DNA of 64,000 nt from NCBI GenBank assembly GCA_947496535.1, contig CANMDE010000007.1, forward strand, positions 62,001 through 126,000. The letters are read 5' to 3'. The translations under genes and the position numbers were made by a program. The notes beneath the pieces were generated by a model. It ran no database searches. It saw only the letters and a program-made list of their open reading frames with translations, and had not been told where the DNA came from. Of this stretch, positions 47,404 through 55,923 are shown piece after piece. This DNA is from an uncultured Paracoccaceae bacterium. Lineage in GTDB: Bacteria; Pseudomonadota; Alphaproteobacteria; Rhodobacterales; Rhodobacteraceae. The stretch's first letter is position 1, and every line of letters starts with the position of its first letter.

Positions 47404-50223
47404 ATGACCCCGTCGCGGATTACGGCTGTCTTGGGCCCGACCAATACCGGCAAGACGCATTATGCGATTGAACGGATGCTGTCGTATCGGACCGGGATTA
47501 TTGGCCTGCCACTGCGTCTTTTGGCCCGCGAAGTTTATGACCGGATTGTTGCTGTTCGTGGTCCGTCGGTTGTGGCCTTGGTGACGGGCGAGGAGCGGAT
47601 TGTTCCGCCCCGCGCCGCCTATTGGGTCTGTACCGTTGAGGCGATGCCGGAGGGAATGGGCTGTGATTTTCTGGCTATCGATGAAATACAGTTATGTGCC
47701 GATCTTGAGCGGGGCCATGTGTTTACCGACCGGTTGCTGAACGCGCGCGGCTTGCACGAGACGTTGTTTTTGGGTGCAGAGACGGTGCGCGGGGCGATTG
47801 CTGCGATGGTTCCCGAAGTGCAGTTCATGCGTCGTGAGCGGATGTCCCAATTATCCTATACAGGTTCGAAAAAGATAAGCCGGATGCCCTCCAGGTCCGC
47901 AATTGTCGGGTTTTCGGTTGAAAATGTCTATGCGATTGCTGAGCTGTTGCGCCGCACCAAAGGTGGTGCAGCGGTCGTTATGGGCGCACTTTCCCCCCGA
48001 ACCCGCAATGCGCAGGTCGAGATGTATCAAAACGGCGATGTGGATTATCTGGTTGCCACGGACGCCATCGGGATGGGGCTGAACCTTGATATCAGTCACG
48101 TGGCCTTTTCGTCGCTGAGCAAGTTTGACGGGCGGCGGATGCGGTATCTGATGCCAGAGGAGCTGGCCCAGATCGCGGGCCGTGCCGGGCGGCATGTGGA
48201 GAACGGCACATTTGGTGTCACCGGTGAAGCCCCGCCGCTGGAAGAGGCGGTGGCAGAGGCGATCTGCGAACACCGGTTTCAGCCGGTCAAAAGACTGCAA
48301 TGGCGCAACAGCGATCTGCAGTTTGGATCGATCAAGCGTCTGGTTGCCAATCTCGAAGAGCGCACAGATGATCCGTGGTTGACCCGCGTTCGTGAGAGCG
48401 ATGATTTGCGGGCTTTGAAGGCGCTGGCGGCCGATCAGGAAGTGGCCGCGCGGGCGACGGATGGGCCTTCGGTCAGGCTTTTGTGGGATGTCTGCCGGGT
48501 GCCAGATTTTCGCGGAATTTCTGCGGGTGAACACGCCGGTCTGCTGACGCAAATATTCAACGACTTGCACCAGCTTGGTCACGTGTCCTCGAATTGGTTC
48601 GGTTTGCAAGTGCGTCGGATTGACCGCTCTGATGGGGATATCGACACGTTGTCAAAGAGGCTCGCCTATATCCGTACATGGACATATGTCGCTCAACGAA
48701 AGGGTTGGCTGGTTGACGAATCTCATTGGCGTGAGGAAACCCGCGCGGTAGAAGACCGACTATCAGATGCGCTGCATGGCGCATTGACACAAAGATTTGT
48801 GGACCGGCGGACCAGCATTTTGCTTCGCCGGCTCAAGCAAAAGGAGAGCCTTGTGGCTGACGTGAACGACAAGGGTGAAGTAACGGTTGAGGGCGAATTC
48901 GTCGGACGGCTGGAAGGGTTCCGCTTTCGCATGGACAAGGCGGGCAGCCCGGATGAGGCGAAGACCTTGCGCCAGGCAAGCGTGCAGGCGCTGGTGCCGC
49001 AGTTTCATTTGCGCGCCGACAGGTTTTACAACGCCCCTGATCCCGAGATTGATTTCACCGAACAGGGCGGGTTGATGTGGGGCGACCATGCGGTCGGCAA
49101 GCTGGTTGCCGGGGCTGATCCTTATAAGCCGGGCATCGAAGCCTTTGTTGATGATGAGGCCGGGCCGGATGTGATCGCCAAGGTTCAGCGCCGCTTGCAG
49201 CATTTCATCGACCGCAAGATTGCCACTGGGTTTGAGGGGCTTTTGGCGCTCAAGAATGACGAAACGCTGACGGGTGGTGCCAAGGGATTTGCTTTTCGTA
49301 TGGCCGAGGGTTTCGGGATTATCCCGCGCGGTGAAGTGGCCGATGAGGTCAAGGCGCTGGATCAGGATGCACGCGGTGCGTTGCGCAAGCATGGTGTGCG
49401 GTTCGGTCAGTTCACGATCTTTCAGCCCCTGCTGTTGAAACCCGCACCGACCCGGTTACGTCTGGTTCTGTGGTCATTGGCCAAGGGTTTGCAGGAGTTT
49501 CCCGAAAGCCCGCCACCCGGATTGGTGACGGTGCCAGCGTCCAAGGATGCCGCACCAGGATATTACGCCATGGCTGGCTATCGTGCCGCTGGTGAACGCG
49601 CGATCCGTATCGATATGCTGGAACGTCTGGCGGACATGCTGCGCGATAAGGACAGCCGGGGCGGGTTCGAGGCGAACCCGGATATGCTTTCGATCACGGG
49701 CATGACATTGGACCAGTTCGCTGATCTGATGGGCGGCCTTGGGTACAAGGCTGAAAAGGGTGAGCGCGAAAAGGTGAAGGCCGTTGCCACGGAAGTTGTG
49801 GCGCAGGGCGATCCGGTGCCGGAGATCCCACCATCCGAAGTACCCGGTAATACACCGACGGAAACGCCCGTGGAAACACCGCAGGAGACGCCCGTAGAGG
49901 TGCCGGTTGAGACGCCGACAGAAACACCGCCGGAGGTTCCTGCACCGACCGACGAAGTGCCTCAGGACGTGACGCTGGAGGTTGTTGATACCGGCCCGGA
50001 GGTTGAGGTGTTCTATACCTTTACCTGGGGTGGTCGTGCGGTCCGTCAGGGCGGGCGCCCGCAGACGCACAAGCCCCGTGGCAAACCCAAGCCGAAGGGT
50101 AAGGGCAAACCGCAAGGCGGGAGCAACAAGCCACAAAGCTATCAGTCCAAGCCCAAGCGTGAAAAACAGATCGATCCGGATAACCCGTTTGCCGCTGCCT
50201 TGGCCGGGTTCAAGAAGGATTGA
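47404..50223 (+). CDS. Suv3-like superfamily 2 helicase with Pro/Thr-rich tail
   Basis: A 939-residue RNA/DNA helicase related to mitochondrial Suv3. Walker A is GPTNTGKTHY (residues 11-20), Walker B is LAIDEIQLC (DEIQ 93-96) and motif VI is AQIAGRAGRHVENG (near 260). After the Suv3 C-terminal region comes a linker of ETPxETP repeats (about 815-855, VETPQETPVEVPVETP) and a Lys/Gly-rich basic tail (KPRGKPKPKGKGKPQGGSNK), probably disordered and RNA-binding. The S4 gene starts within its stop (TTGA). The linked S4, fdxA and carD genes are the usual Rhodobacterales order. Confidence 0.92.
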   Translation: MTPSRITAVLGPTNTGKTHYAIERMLSYRTGIIGLPLRLLAREVYDRIVAVRGPSVVALVTGEERIVPPRAAYWVCTVEAMPEGMGCDFLAIDEIQLCADLERGHVFTDRLLNARGLHETLFLGAETVRGAIAAMVPEVQFMRRERMSQLSYTGSKKISRMPSRSAIVGFSVENVYAIAELLRRTKGGAAVVMGALSPRTRNAQVEMYQNGDVDYLVATDAIGMGLNLDISHVAFSSLSKFDGRRMRYLMPEELAQIAGRAGRHVENGTFGVTGEAPPLEEAVAEAICEHRFQPVKRLQWRNSDLQFGSIKRLVANLEERTDDPWLTRVRESDDLRALKALAADQEVAARATDGPSVRLLWDVCRVPDFRGISAGEHAGLLTQIFNDLHQLGHVSSNWFGLQVRRIDRSDGDIDTLSKRLAYIRTWTYVAQRKGWLVDESHWREETRAVEDRLSDALHGALTQRFVDRRTSILLRRLKQKESLVADVNDKGEVTVEGEFVGRLEGFRFRMDKAGSPDEAKTLRQASVQALVPQFHLRADRFYNAPDPEIDFTEQGGLMWGDHAVGKLVAGADPYKPGIEAFVDDEAGPDVIAKVQRRLQHFIDRKIATGFEGLLALKNDETLTGGAKGFAFRMAEGFGIIPRGEVADEVKALDQDARGALRKHGVRFGQFTIFQPLLLKPAPTRLRLVLWSLAKGLQEFPESPPPGLVTVPASKDAAPGYYAMAGYRAAGERAIRIDMLERLADMLRDKDSRGGFEANPDMLSITGMTLDQFADLMGGLGYKAEKGEREKVKAVATEVVAQGDPVPEIPPSEVPGNTPTETPVETPQETPVEVPVETPTETPPEVPAPTDEVPQDVTLEVVDTGPEVEVFYTFTWGGRAVRQGGRPQTHKPRGKPKPKGKGKPQGGSNKPQSYQSKPKREKQIDPDNPFAAALAGFKKD

Positions 50224-50594
50224 CCGAGCCCGCCCGGCAGACCATTCGGCTGGATAAATGGCTGTGGCATGCGCGGTTTTTCAAATCGCGCAGCCTCGCC
50301 GCCGGAGTGGTCAGCGCGGGCAAGGTGCGGGTGGATAGCCAACCGGTCAGCAAAACTTCACGGTCCGTGGGGCCGGGTGATGTGCTGACCTTTGTGCAGG
50401 CGCAAGAAACACGGGTCGTCAGGATTGTAGCCTGCGGCGAACGCAGGGGACCGGCCCCCGAGGCGCAGGCGCTTTACGAAGATCTGACGCCAGCACCCGC
50501 TGCCCGCCCGGTTGAGGCGCGGGGTGCCAACCCGAAATATGAAAAGGGTGGTCGGCCAACGAAAAAAGACCGGCGGGATATGGGGTTGGATTAG
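50220..50594 (+). CDS. S4-domain RNA-binding protein (HslR-like)
   Basis: A 124-residue protein with an N-terminal S4 domain (IRLDKWLWHARFFKSRSLAA, then AGKVRVDSQPVSKTSRSVGPGDVL, to about residue 66) and a basic C-terminus (PKYEKGGRPTKKDRRDMGLD). HslR (Hsp15) of E. coli rescues stalled 50S subunits carrying peptidyl-tRNA; this is a likely relative. It starts with TTG at 50220 inside the helicase stop, so it is translationally coupled. Confidence 0.9.
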   Translation: MTEPARQTIRLDKWLWHARFFKSRSLAAGVVSAGKVRVDSQPVSKTSRSVGPGDVLTFVQAQETRVVRIVACGERRGPAPEAQALYEDLTPAPAARPVEARGANPKYEKGGRPTKKDRRDMGLD

Positions 50595-50680
50595 GGTTTT
50601 TTTGGCGTTTGAGTGAGGTCAATGGCAGTTGGGTGCTCGTTTTGACGGATGCCGCGCTGCATCTGAATATCCGCTTGGCG

Positions 50681-52180
50681 TCAATCCATATCCAACGTTT
50701 GTCTCACGTTATCGAAACGGCCGTTGGCAAGATCGTCTGGCGCGATCCACAAATGAAGGATGACGGATGGGCCAAATTGGATTGGTAAACCAAAACTATC
50801 GCCCAACTGTAAGAGCAAGACATCGTCCGCATGATCGGCAACGGTTGTCTGAATATCGAAGCCATGTCCAAACATTTGCGGTGGCATGGTGCCCATCTTA
50901 AACTGGAAGTTCGGCGAACTTGGCGATGGTGTGTTTGCATCAATGACCCTCCGGTCCCAGCGATCGAGCTGAGACAAGGCGTCAAAGGCGGAACTTTGGC
51001 GTTTGACAGCATTCTTGGCGGCCACTTTGAAGGCATCCCCTGCGTCAGCGAAGGTGTTCCCGGCATGCTTGTCGTGGCCTGCTATTCTGTTGTCGAGCAT
51101 GCCGATACGGGGCCCGAGATTGTAACCTTCGTCGTCGGTTCTCTTATAATGCCGTAAGGTTTCGGCCAACATATCGATGAAAGCTGCAAGCGTCTCTAGC
51201 GATGGCCTGCCTGTTTCAAATTGCGACAGGGATAGCCAGCGCTCTGCCTGCCAGTCGAAGTCGTCCTTAACGGGCCGCGGAGCGTCGAACGTCCAGAAAA
51301 TGGGTCTGCGCCCTTCGCCAAATTTACGGGACGATAACGCATTCCGTTTCTTTTTCAGCCTTTTCATTGTGGGTTTCAGCAAGAAATGCCGATCACCAGC
51401 TGCTTTCATTTCCCCAATATGTTGCAGAGTTAGGCAGTAGCAAAGCCGATAGAATTCCTTGGCCCAGTCGAAAATGAACTCCCAATCCAGATGATGCGGC
51501 GCAAAATCATAGTTAAACCTAATCATGTCCTTGGGTATTGCCTGAGCCAGTTTTTCGATGCGGCTGGCGTCATTGTCCATGACGGGCATTTTGCGAGCAG
51601 ATTTCAGAGCAAGCTCTAATGTTTTCTCATGCTGCTTATTTGCCTGTTCCCAGGGCGACACGTTCTGGCCTCCTGATTTCATCATGTTGATACGCAAAGG
51701 GTTAGTGGCACCTTGTGATAAATACGGGATCACTTCGGCGGCTTGTCGCACCAATATCTGCCCATCGTTCTGGGTTCCATCGGGGTGCACATGGGTAAAG
51801 TCAGACTCGCGCAAATCAGGCAAATCTTCCGGCGGCTCTCTTTCAGGGGAATTTCGAATATCCTCAGACGTATAAAGGACATTCGCTTTCTTTTCGCCGT
51901 CATAAACGCCATCACTAAACAACGGCAAAAAGACAAAAAGCGTTCCTTGTTTTGGAAAGTTGGGGACGGTACAGTTAGCGACTTTCTTGGATAGTTTCGA
52001 AAAATCAACTTCTGCGACGAAATGTTCAGGGCAATGGTAGTCTTCGCCGGGCCACGCCATATGCGGTGGCAACCTTGGCTTCCCCCCAAAACATATAGGT
52101 TCATCGCCCGTCACCATCGCTCGTGGCAGGGGGCGGATCAACAGAGCCGTTTCACCAGTAGTCGAAGTGGTCAGTTTCAT
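50681..52180 (-). CDS. DUF1963 (YwqG-like) protein, long form
   Basis: A 499-residue protein with DUF1963/YwqG features at its two ends: CFGGKPRLPPHMAWPGEDYH (about 30-49) near the N-terminus and DDVLLLQLGDSFGLPIQFGP with LHLWIAPDDLANGRFDNV at the C-terminus. The middle (about 150-400) is a long helical insertion of unknown role. DUF1963 proteins have no known activity. It is on the opposite strand between the S4 gene and fdxA, looks AT-richer than its neighbours, and may be an insertion. Confidence 0.75.
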   Translation of the reverse strand: MKLTTSTTGETALLIRPLPRAMVTGDEPICFGGKPRLPPHMAWPGEDYHCPEHFVAEVDFSKLSKKVANCTVPNFPKQGTLFVFLPLFSDGVYDGEKKANVLYTSEDIRNSPEREPPEDLPDLRESDFTHVHPDGTQNDGQILVRQAAEVIPYLSQGATNPLRINMMKSGGQNVSPWEQANKQHEKTLELALKSARKMPVMDNDASRIEKLAQAIPKDMIRFNYDFAPHHLDWEFIFDWAKEFYRLCYCLTLQHIGEMKAAGDRHFLLKPTMKRLKKKRNALSSRKFGEGRRPIFWTFDAPRPVKDDFDWQAERWLSLSQFETGRPSLETLAAFIDMLAETLRHYKRTDDEGYNLGPRIGMLDNRIAGHDKHAGNTFADAGDAFKVAAKNAVKRQSSAFDALSQLDRWDRRVIDANTPSPSSPNFQFKMGTMPPQMFGHGFDIQTTVADHADDVLLLQLGDSFGLPIQFGPSVILHLWIAPDDLANGRFDNVRQTLDMD

Positions 52181-52422
52181 CAAGCAAAGCCCTTTGTTTC
52201 AACTCGATATCTACGTTGAGTTTGACATCAATATGGCCATAGCGTGAACTTGAATACCGATTTCAGGTTACATTGTTACGCGGACATTGGCGCAGCCGCA
52301 GCGAATGCACCCTTTGTCCCCCCAAGCCACCATCCACACAAATCCCTGCGATCGTCTGCAGTAGCAGACTGGCGCTTTGCCTGATGTCGGCCTATTGATT
52401 GGAAAAACAACGAGGTCAGATC

Positions 52423-52710
52423 ATGCACCGCCGTATCTTTTCGGTTATACTAGCCTTCATGCTTGTCGCCAGCTGTAGCGACGTCACCGCTGGCCGCACT
52501 ATTGTTGAGGGCACCGGGCCGGATGAATTGCTGAAGTTACGGGCGGGTCCGGGGCTTGGATATAAGGTTATCCTAGGCCTGCCTGATGGAACCACGCTCA
52601 ACCGTGGTAACTGCGTGACTGAATTAGGTCAGCTCTGGTGCCGGGTCTCGCTCACGGATGCGCCGCGGATCTCGGGTTATGTCTCGGCCGATTACCTTTC
52701 GGTGCGTTGA
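52423..52710 (+). CDS. SH3b-domain lipoprotein
   Basis: A 95-residue lipoprotein: MHRRIFSVILAFMLVASC ends in a lipobox (VASC), followed by a short linker and one bacterial SH3 domain (LLKLRAGPGLGYKVILGLPD, ..., LWCRVSLTDAPRISGYVSAD YLSVR). SH3b domains bind peptidoglycan or peptides. GAGG precedes the ATG. Together with the DUF1963 gene it separates the helicase/S4 pair from fdxA. Confidence 0.83.
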   Translation: MHRRIFSVILAFMLVASCSDVTAGRTIVEGTGPDELLKLRAGPGLGYKVILGLPDGTTLNRGNCVTELGQLWCRVSLTDAPRISGYVSADYLSVR

Positions 52711-52760
52711 GCGTTTTCAGCGCGTAGCTGAAATCTCCGAACGGCCGGCGGTCATGAATT

Positions 52761-52796
52761 GTTCTGAGAACTCCAGAACCCTGTTCTACCGGTTCC
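52761..52796. promoter_or_regulatory. GTTCT/AGAAC cluster upstream of fdxA
   Basis: GTTCT-G-AGAAC (52761-52771) is followed by AGAAC-CCT-GTTCT (52775-52787) and GTTCC (52792-52796). The two inverted pairs share arms and lie about 140-175 bp before fdxA. They look like operator half-sites, but the spacing does not fit the GTTC-N7-GTTC SOS box. Regulator unknown. Confidence 0.4.
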
Positions 52797-52936
52797 AACC
52801 ACGACAGGACACTTCGTTCGGTCCAATCGCGTTCGTTGGGATATGGTGACGCATCGCAGCGTTAACACTCCTTTCGATCTTGAACGTCTGGGGCGTCTGG
52901 CATAGCTAATCCAGTGACAGTTATCCGGAAGCCCTT

Positions 52937-53272
52937 ATGACCTATATCGTCAACGACAGTTGCATCGCCTGCAAATACACCGATTGTGTCGAAGTCTGCC
53001 CTGTGGATTGTTTCTACGAGGGTGAGAACATGCTGGTGATCCACCCCGATGAATGCATCGATTGTGGTGTCTGCGAACCTGAATGCCCTGCCGATGCGAT
53101 CCGTCCGGATACGGAGCCGGACATGGAGAAATGGGTCGAGTTCAATCGCAAGTATTCCGAGATGTGGCCGGTCATCATCACCAAGAAAGACCCACTGCCC
53201 AATGCCGAAGAGATGGACGGCAAGGAAGGCAAGATGGAGCTGTTTTCCGAAGCGGCGGGCGAGGGTGGTTGA
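52937..53272 (+). CDS. fdxA: Seven-iron ferredoxin ([3Fe-4S]/[4Fe-4S])
   Basis: A 111-residue electron carrier of the FdI/FdxA type. Cluster ligands are in the pattern C9-x7-C17-x3-C21 and C40-x2-C43-x2-C46-x3-C50 (SCIACKYTDCVEVCPVDC and ECIDCGVCEPECP), with an extra Cys at 12 and 25, and a typical C-terminal extension (WVEFNRKYSEMWPVITKK). It normally serves reductases in the cytoplasm. It is adjacent to carD in most Rhodobacterales. Confidence 0.95.
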   Translation: MTYIVNDSCIACKYTDCVEVCPVDCFYEGENMLVIHPDECIDCGVCEPECPADAIRPDTEPDMEKWVEFNRKYSEMWPVIITKKDPLPNAEEMDGKEGKMELFSEAAGEGG

Positions 53273-53360
53273 TTCGCGCTTGAAAGGCGCAGTTTTTCCC
53301 TTGTTTTGAAGGGGTCTTCGACGCTGCGTCGCAGCACTTTCGGCAGAGCCGATTTTGTGT

Positions 53361-53366
53361 TATAGT
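53361..53366 (+). promoter_or_regulatory. Candidate -10 element upstream of carD
   Basis: TATAGT lies 114 bp before the carD start, after the fdxA stop. The -35 is weak. A transcript starting about 53373 would run into the hairpin and T-run at 53413-53445 before reaching carD. Confidence 0.4.
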
Positions 53367-53412
53367 GCCCACAATGCTGCAAGAAAGTTGACTGAGAACG
53401 ATAACCGATGCG

Positions 53413-53445
53413 CCGACGGTAACGTGATGTTACCGCCGGTTTTTT
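53413..53445 (+). terminator. Intrinsic terminator between fdxA and carD
   Basis: CCG-A-CGGTAAC pairs with GTTACCG-C-CGG around a GTGAT loop, followed by six T residues. It stands 34 bp before the carD start codon and 140 bp after the fdxA stop. It may end fdxA transcription or act as an attenuator in the carD leader. Confidence 0.75.
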
Positions 53446-53479
53446 GTCGCGGTTATCTGGTCGTGAGGAAAGGACCGTT

Positions 53480-53989
53480 ATGAGCAAGAAGAAAAGTGAA
53501 TTTAGCCCAGAGCAGTTTGTCGTTTATCCCGCCCATGGGGTTGGCAAGATCGTTTCGGTTGAAACTCAGGAAGTTGCCGGGTTTGAGCTGGAAATGTTTG
53601 TGATTGCCTTTGAAAAGGACAAGATGACCCTTCGCGTGCCGACCCACAAGGCGACAGAGGTTGGTATGCGTGCCTTGGCCACCCCGGATGTGGTGAGCCA
53701 CGCGATGAAGACGCTCAGAGGCAAGGCCAAGGTCAAGAAGGCCATGTGGTCACGCCGGGCGCAGGAATATGAGCAAAAGATCAACTCTGGCGATTTGATT
53801 GCGATTGCCGAAGTCGTGCGCGATCTGCACCGTCAGGATGATCAGCGCGAGCAGAGCTATTCCGAGCGTCAGCTTTATGAAGCTGCGTTGGAGCGTCTGA
53901 CCCGTGAGATTGCCGCTGTGGCAGGCAATGATGAGAACGCGGCGGCGGCTGAGATTGATTCCGTTCTGGTGAGCCGGGCGGCGGCTTAG
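53480..53989 (+). CDS. carD: CarD family transcriptional regulator
   Basis: A 169-residue RNA-polymerase-binding regulator that stabilises open complexes, including at rRNA promoters. The N-terminal RNAP-interaction domain (about residues 10-65: FVVYPAHGVGKIVSVETQEV, LRVPTHKATEVGMRAL) is followed by the helical DNA-binding domain (WSRRAQEYEQKINSGDLIAI AEVVRDLHR). The ATG at 53480 with AAAGGA is preferred over the earlier one at 53444. A terminator lies just after the gene. Confidence 0.95.
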   Translation: MSKKKSEFSPEQFVVYPAHGVGKIVSVETQEVAGFELEMFVIAFEKDKMTLRVPTHKATEVGMRALATPDVVSHAMKTLRGKAKVKKAMWSRRAQEYEQKINSGDLIAIAEVVRDLHRQDDQREQSYSERQLYEAALERLTREIAAVAGNDENAAAAEIDSVLVSRAAA

Positions 53990-54012
53990 CGCCTCTTATC
54001 CCATTGATTTGA

Positions 54013-54042
54013 AAGCCGCGCCTTGTTGGGCGCGGCTTTTTT
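54013..54042 (+). terminator. Intrinsic terminator of carD
   Basis: AAGCCGCGCC pairs with GGCGCGGCTT and is followed by TTTT, 24 bp after the carD stop. Confidence 0.8.
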
Positions 54043-54049
54043 CGTGGAC

Positions 54050-55252
54050 CTATAGCCCCATGCAGTTGGCGTAGTAGGTCGTGGTTGCTGGCCAGTCGCT
54101 GAACATGCCGACGATGCCTACGTCTTGTGCCAGTACATCGAGGACTTCGAAGTAGTCCCCATCGGTGTTAATCGCATCCGTCACGGATTCGTAGTACCAC
54201 CCGCCGCCTTCGTTCAGCGGGCCGGAGCGTTCGAGTGTCCATGTGATGATGCTCAGATCCGCCTCATTCGCTGCAGTGGCGAGGGGCGATGGCACCATCT
54301 GGCCGTCTTCGAGTGTGATCAGCATCCAGAGCGGCGGGGCGATGTAGTTGACGCCCATGGCTTTTAGCTCTTCCATGGTGTTTGGCCATGTGGCCGGGTC
54401 CATGGGGGAATAGGACTCGTCCTCATACTCATCCATCAGATAGACTGCTTGCGCACCGAATTCCGGTTCGTTTTCAATCCAGTAGAGCACGTCATCAAGG
54501 TTGAAGGACTGCGCCCAGACATCCGATGCAGGCACGCCTGCGGCCTTGTATTCGTCGATCATCTGTTGCGCATAGTCTTCTTGGCTGAAACCGTCATGTG
54601 GCATCTCGACCGAGGGGGATTTCAGTTCCGGCGTGAATTTCGCACCCAGATCGCGGAACAGCTCAATCGACTCTGCGTGCGTCATCAACGTGGCGTTCGT
54701 GGAATACAGATCGGTGCGCCAAGTGTTGGTGCTGCCGACATAATCCTCAACCGTGGTTGCTGCTACGTTTGCGTCATCCATCTTTGGCGACAGGGTTTGA
54801 AATTCGGATAATGTCAAATCCGATGTGCGGCACTCGGCTGTGGCTTCTTCCTCACCGGCAGCGGGCGAAAACGGGGCGGTGCAGTTTTCGGCCAGATCGC
54901 TCACGAGGATATTGGTTGTCGTGTGCAGATCGTTTTGTGCGTGGCGGCAGACCAGTTCGTGATCGGATGTAAAGGTGACGTCACATTCCAGAATGCCCGC
55001 ACCCATTTGGGCGGCGGCCACGTTGCTTTCAACGGTGTGTTCGGGGAACATCAATGGCGCGCCACGGTGCCCTATGGAGAAATCCGACCGGGTCGGCATC
55101 TGCGCCGCGCAGGATTCCAGCTGTGTTTTCAACGGGCTGTCGTCCATCTGGCTGATCAGGTAGGCCGGACGCGGGCCATAGGTCAGCGCGGTTTCGGCGA
55201 TGGCTGTTGTGCCTGCCAGGGCGGCCATGAGTGTGAGGGAAAAGCGCGTCAT
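54050..55252 (-). CDS. Secreted glycerophosphodiester phosphodiesterase
   Basis: A 400-residue periplasmic enzyme that releases glycerol 3-phosphate from deacylated phospholipids. The signal peptide is MTRFSLTLMAALAGTTAIAE. Catalytic and metal residues are visible: H62-R63 in SIGHRGAP, E89 and D91 in LECDVTFT, and H104 in CRHAQNDLHTTTN. A long acidic insertion (AAGEEEATAECRTSDLTL) follows, as in the larger periplasmic type. ATG at 55252 with GGAG is preferred over earlier in-frame codons. Confidence 0.9.
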   Translation of the reverse strand: MTRFSLTLMAALAGTTAIAETALTYGPRPAYLISQMDDSPLKTQLESCAAQMPTRSDFSIGHRGAPLMFPEHTVESNVAAAQMGAGILECDVTFTSDHELVCRHAQNDLHTTTNILVSDLAENCTAPFSPAAGEEEATAECRTSDLTLSEFQTLSPKMDDANVAATTVEDYVGSTNTWRTDLYSTNATLMTHAESIELFRDLGAKFTPELKSPSVEMPHDGFSQEDYAQQMIDEYKAAGVPASDVWAQSFNLDDVLYWIENEPEFGAQAVYLMDEYEDESYSPMDPATWPNTMEELKAMGVNYIAPPLWMLITLEDGQMVPSPLATAANEADLSIITWTLERSGPLNEGGGWYYESVTDAINTDGDYFEVLDVLAQDVGIVGMFSDWPATTTYYANCMGL

Positions 55253-55357
55253 AAAATACTCCATCTGTTGACTGGAGCGGGAATGGCGCGTGTTTGTAAC
55301 GTGGGGTCTACAGTTTCGTGACGATAGCACGAAACGACGCTGGCAAATTTCAAAAGG

Positions 55358-55915
55358 TCAGGCGTTTGGCAAAGGTTTTGCCGGGTTCCCGACGACTGTC
55401 ATGCCAGCAGCCACATCGCGCGTTACAACTGCGCCGGCTCCGATAATGGCATCATCACCCACATTGACACCGGGGAGCAATAGCGCGCCACCGCCGATCC
55501 AGACATTGGCGCCTATGCTGATGGGTTGCCCCATTTCCAGCCCCTTGGCCCGAGGTTCAGGGTCGCGAGGGTGGTCAGCGGTCAAAACCTGTGTGCCCGG
55601 CCCGATTTGTGTGTTGGGGCCGATGGTGATGGGGCAGACATCCAGTAACACACAGCCATAGTTAAGAAAAACATCCTTAGCGAGGTGGATGTTACTGCCG
55701 TAGTCCACATAAAACGGCGGTCTGACGACGGCGCCTTTGTTGGTGCCAAGCAGATTTGCCAGAATTGCTTTGCGCGCGTCATCCTCGCCGTAGACGGTGG
55801 CGTTGTAGTCTCGCATCAGTTGTTGGGCGCGCTTGCGATCTGCGACCAGTTCCGGATCTCCGGGGTGGTAGAGATCGCCGTTGATCATGCGTTGTTTTTG
55901 GGTGGGGGAAGTCAC
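55358..55915 (-). CDS. Sugar O-acetyltransferase (maltose/galactoside acetyltransferase type)
   Basis: A 186-residue left-handed beta-helix acetyltransferase of the Maa/LacA/NodL group. The N-terminal motif is MINGDLYHPGDPELVADRKR, with VRPPFYVDYGSNIHLAKDVF and hexapeptide repeats later (PITIGPNTQIGPGTQVLTAD H with catalytic His, PISIGANVWIGGGALLLPGV). The GTG at 55915 fits the family's short lead before the first conserved Met; an ATG at 55888 is a second option. It follows the DUF59 gene after 8 bp. Confidence 0.88.
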   Translation of the reverse strand: MTSPTQKQRMINGDLYHPGDPELVADRKRAQQLMRDYNATVYGEDDARKAILANLLGTNKGAVVRPPFYVDYGSNIHLAKDVFLNYGCVLLDVCPITIGPNTQIGPGTQVLTADHPRDPEPRAKGLEMGQPISIGANVWIGGGALLLPGVNVGDDAIIGAGAVVTRDVAAGMTVVGNPAKPLPNA

Positions 55916-55923
55916 CGGCCCGG

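Noticed and set aside
52761..52796. SOS (LexA) box before fdxA
   Set aside because: GTTC copies are present but not at the N7 spacing of alphaproteobacterial LexA sites.
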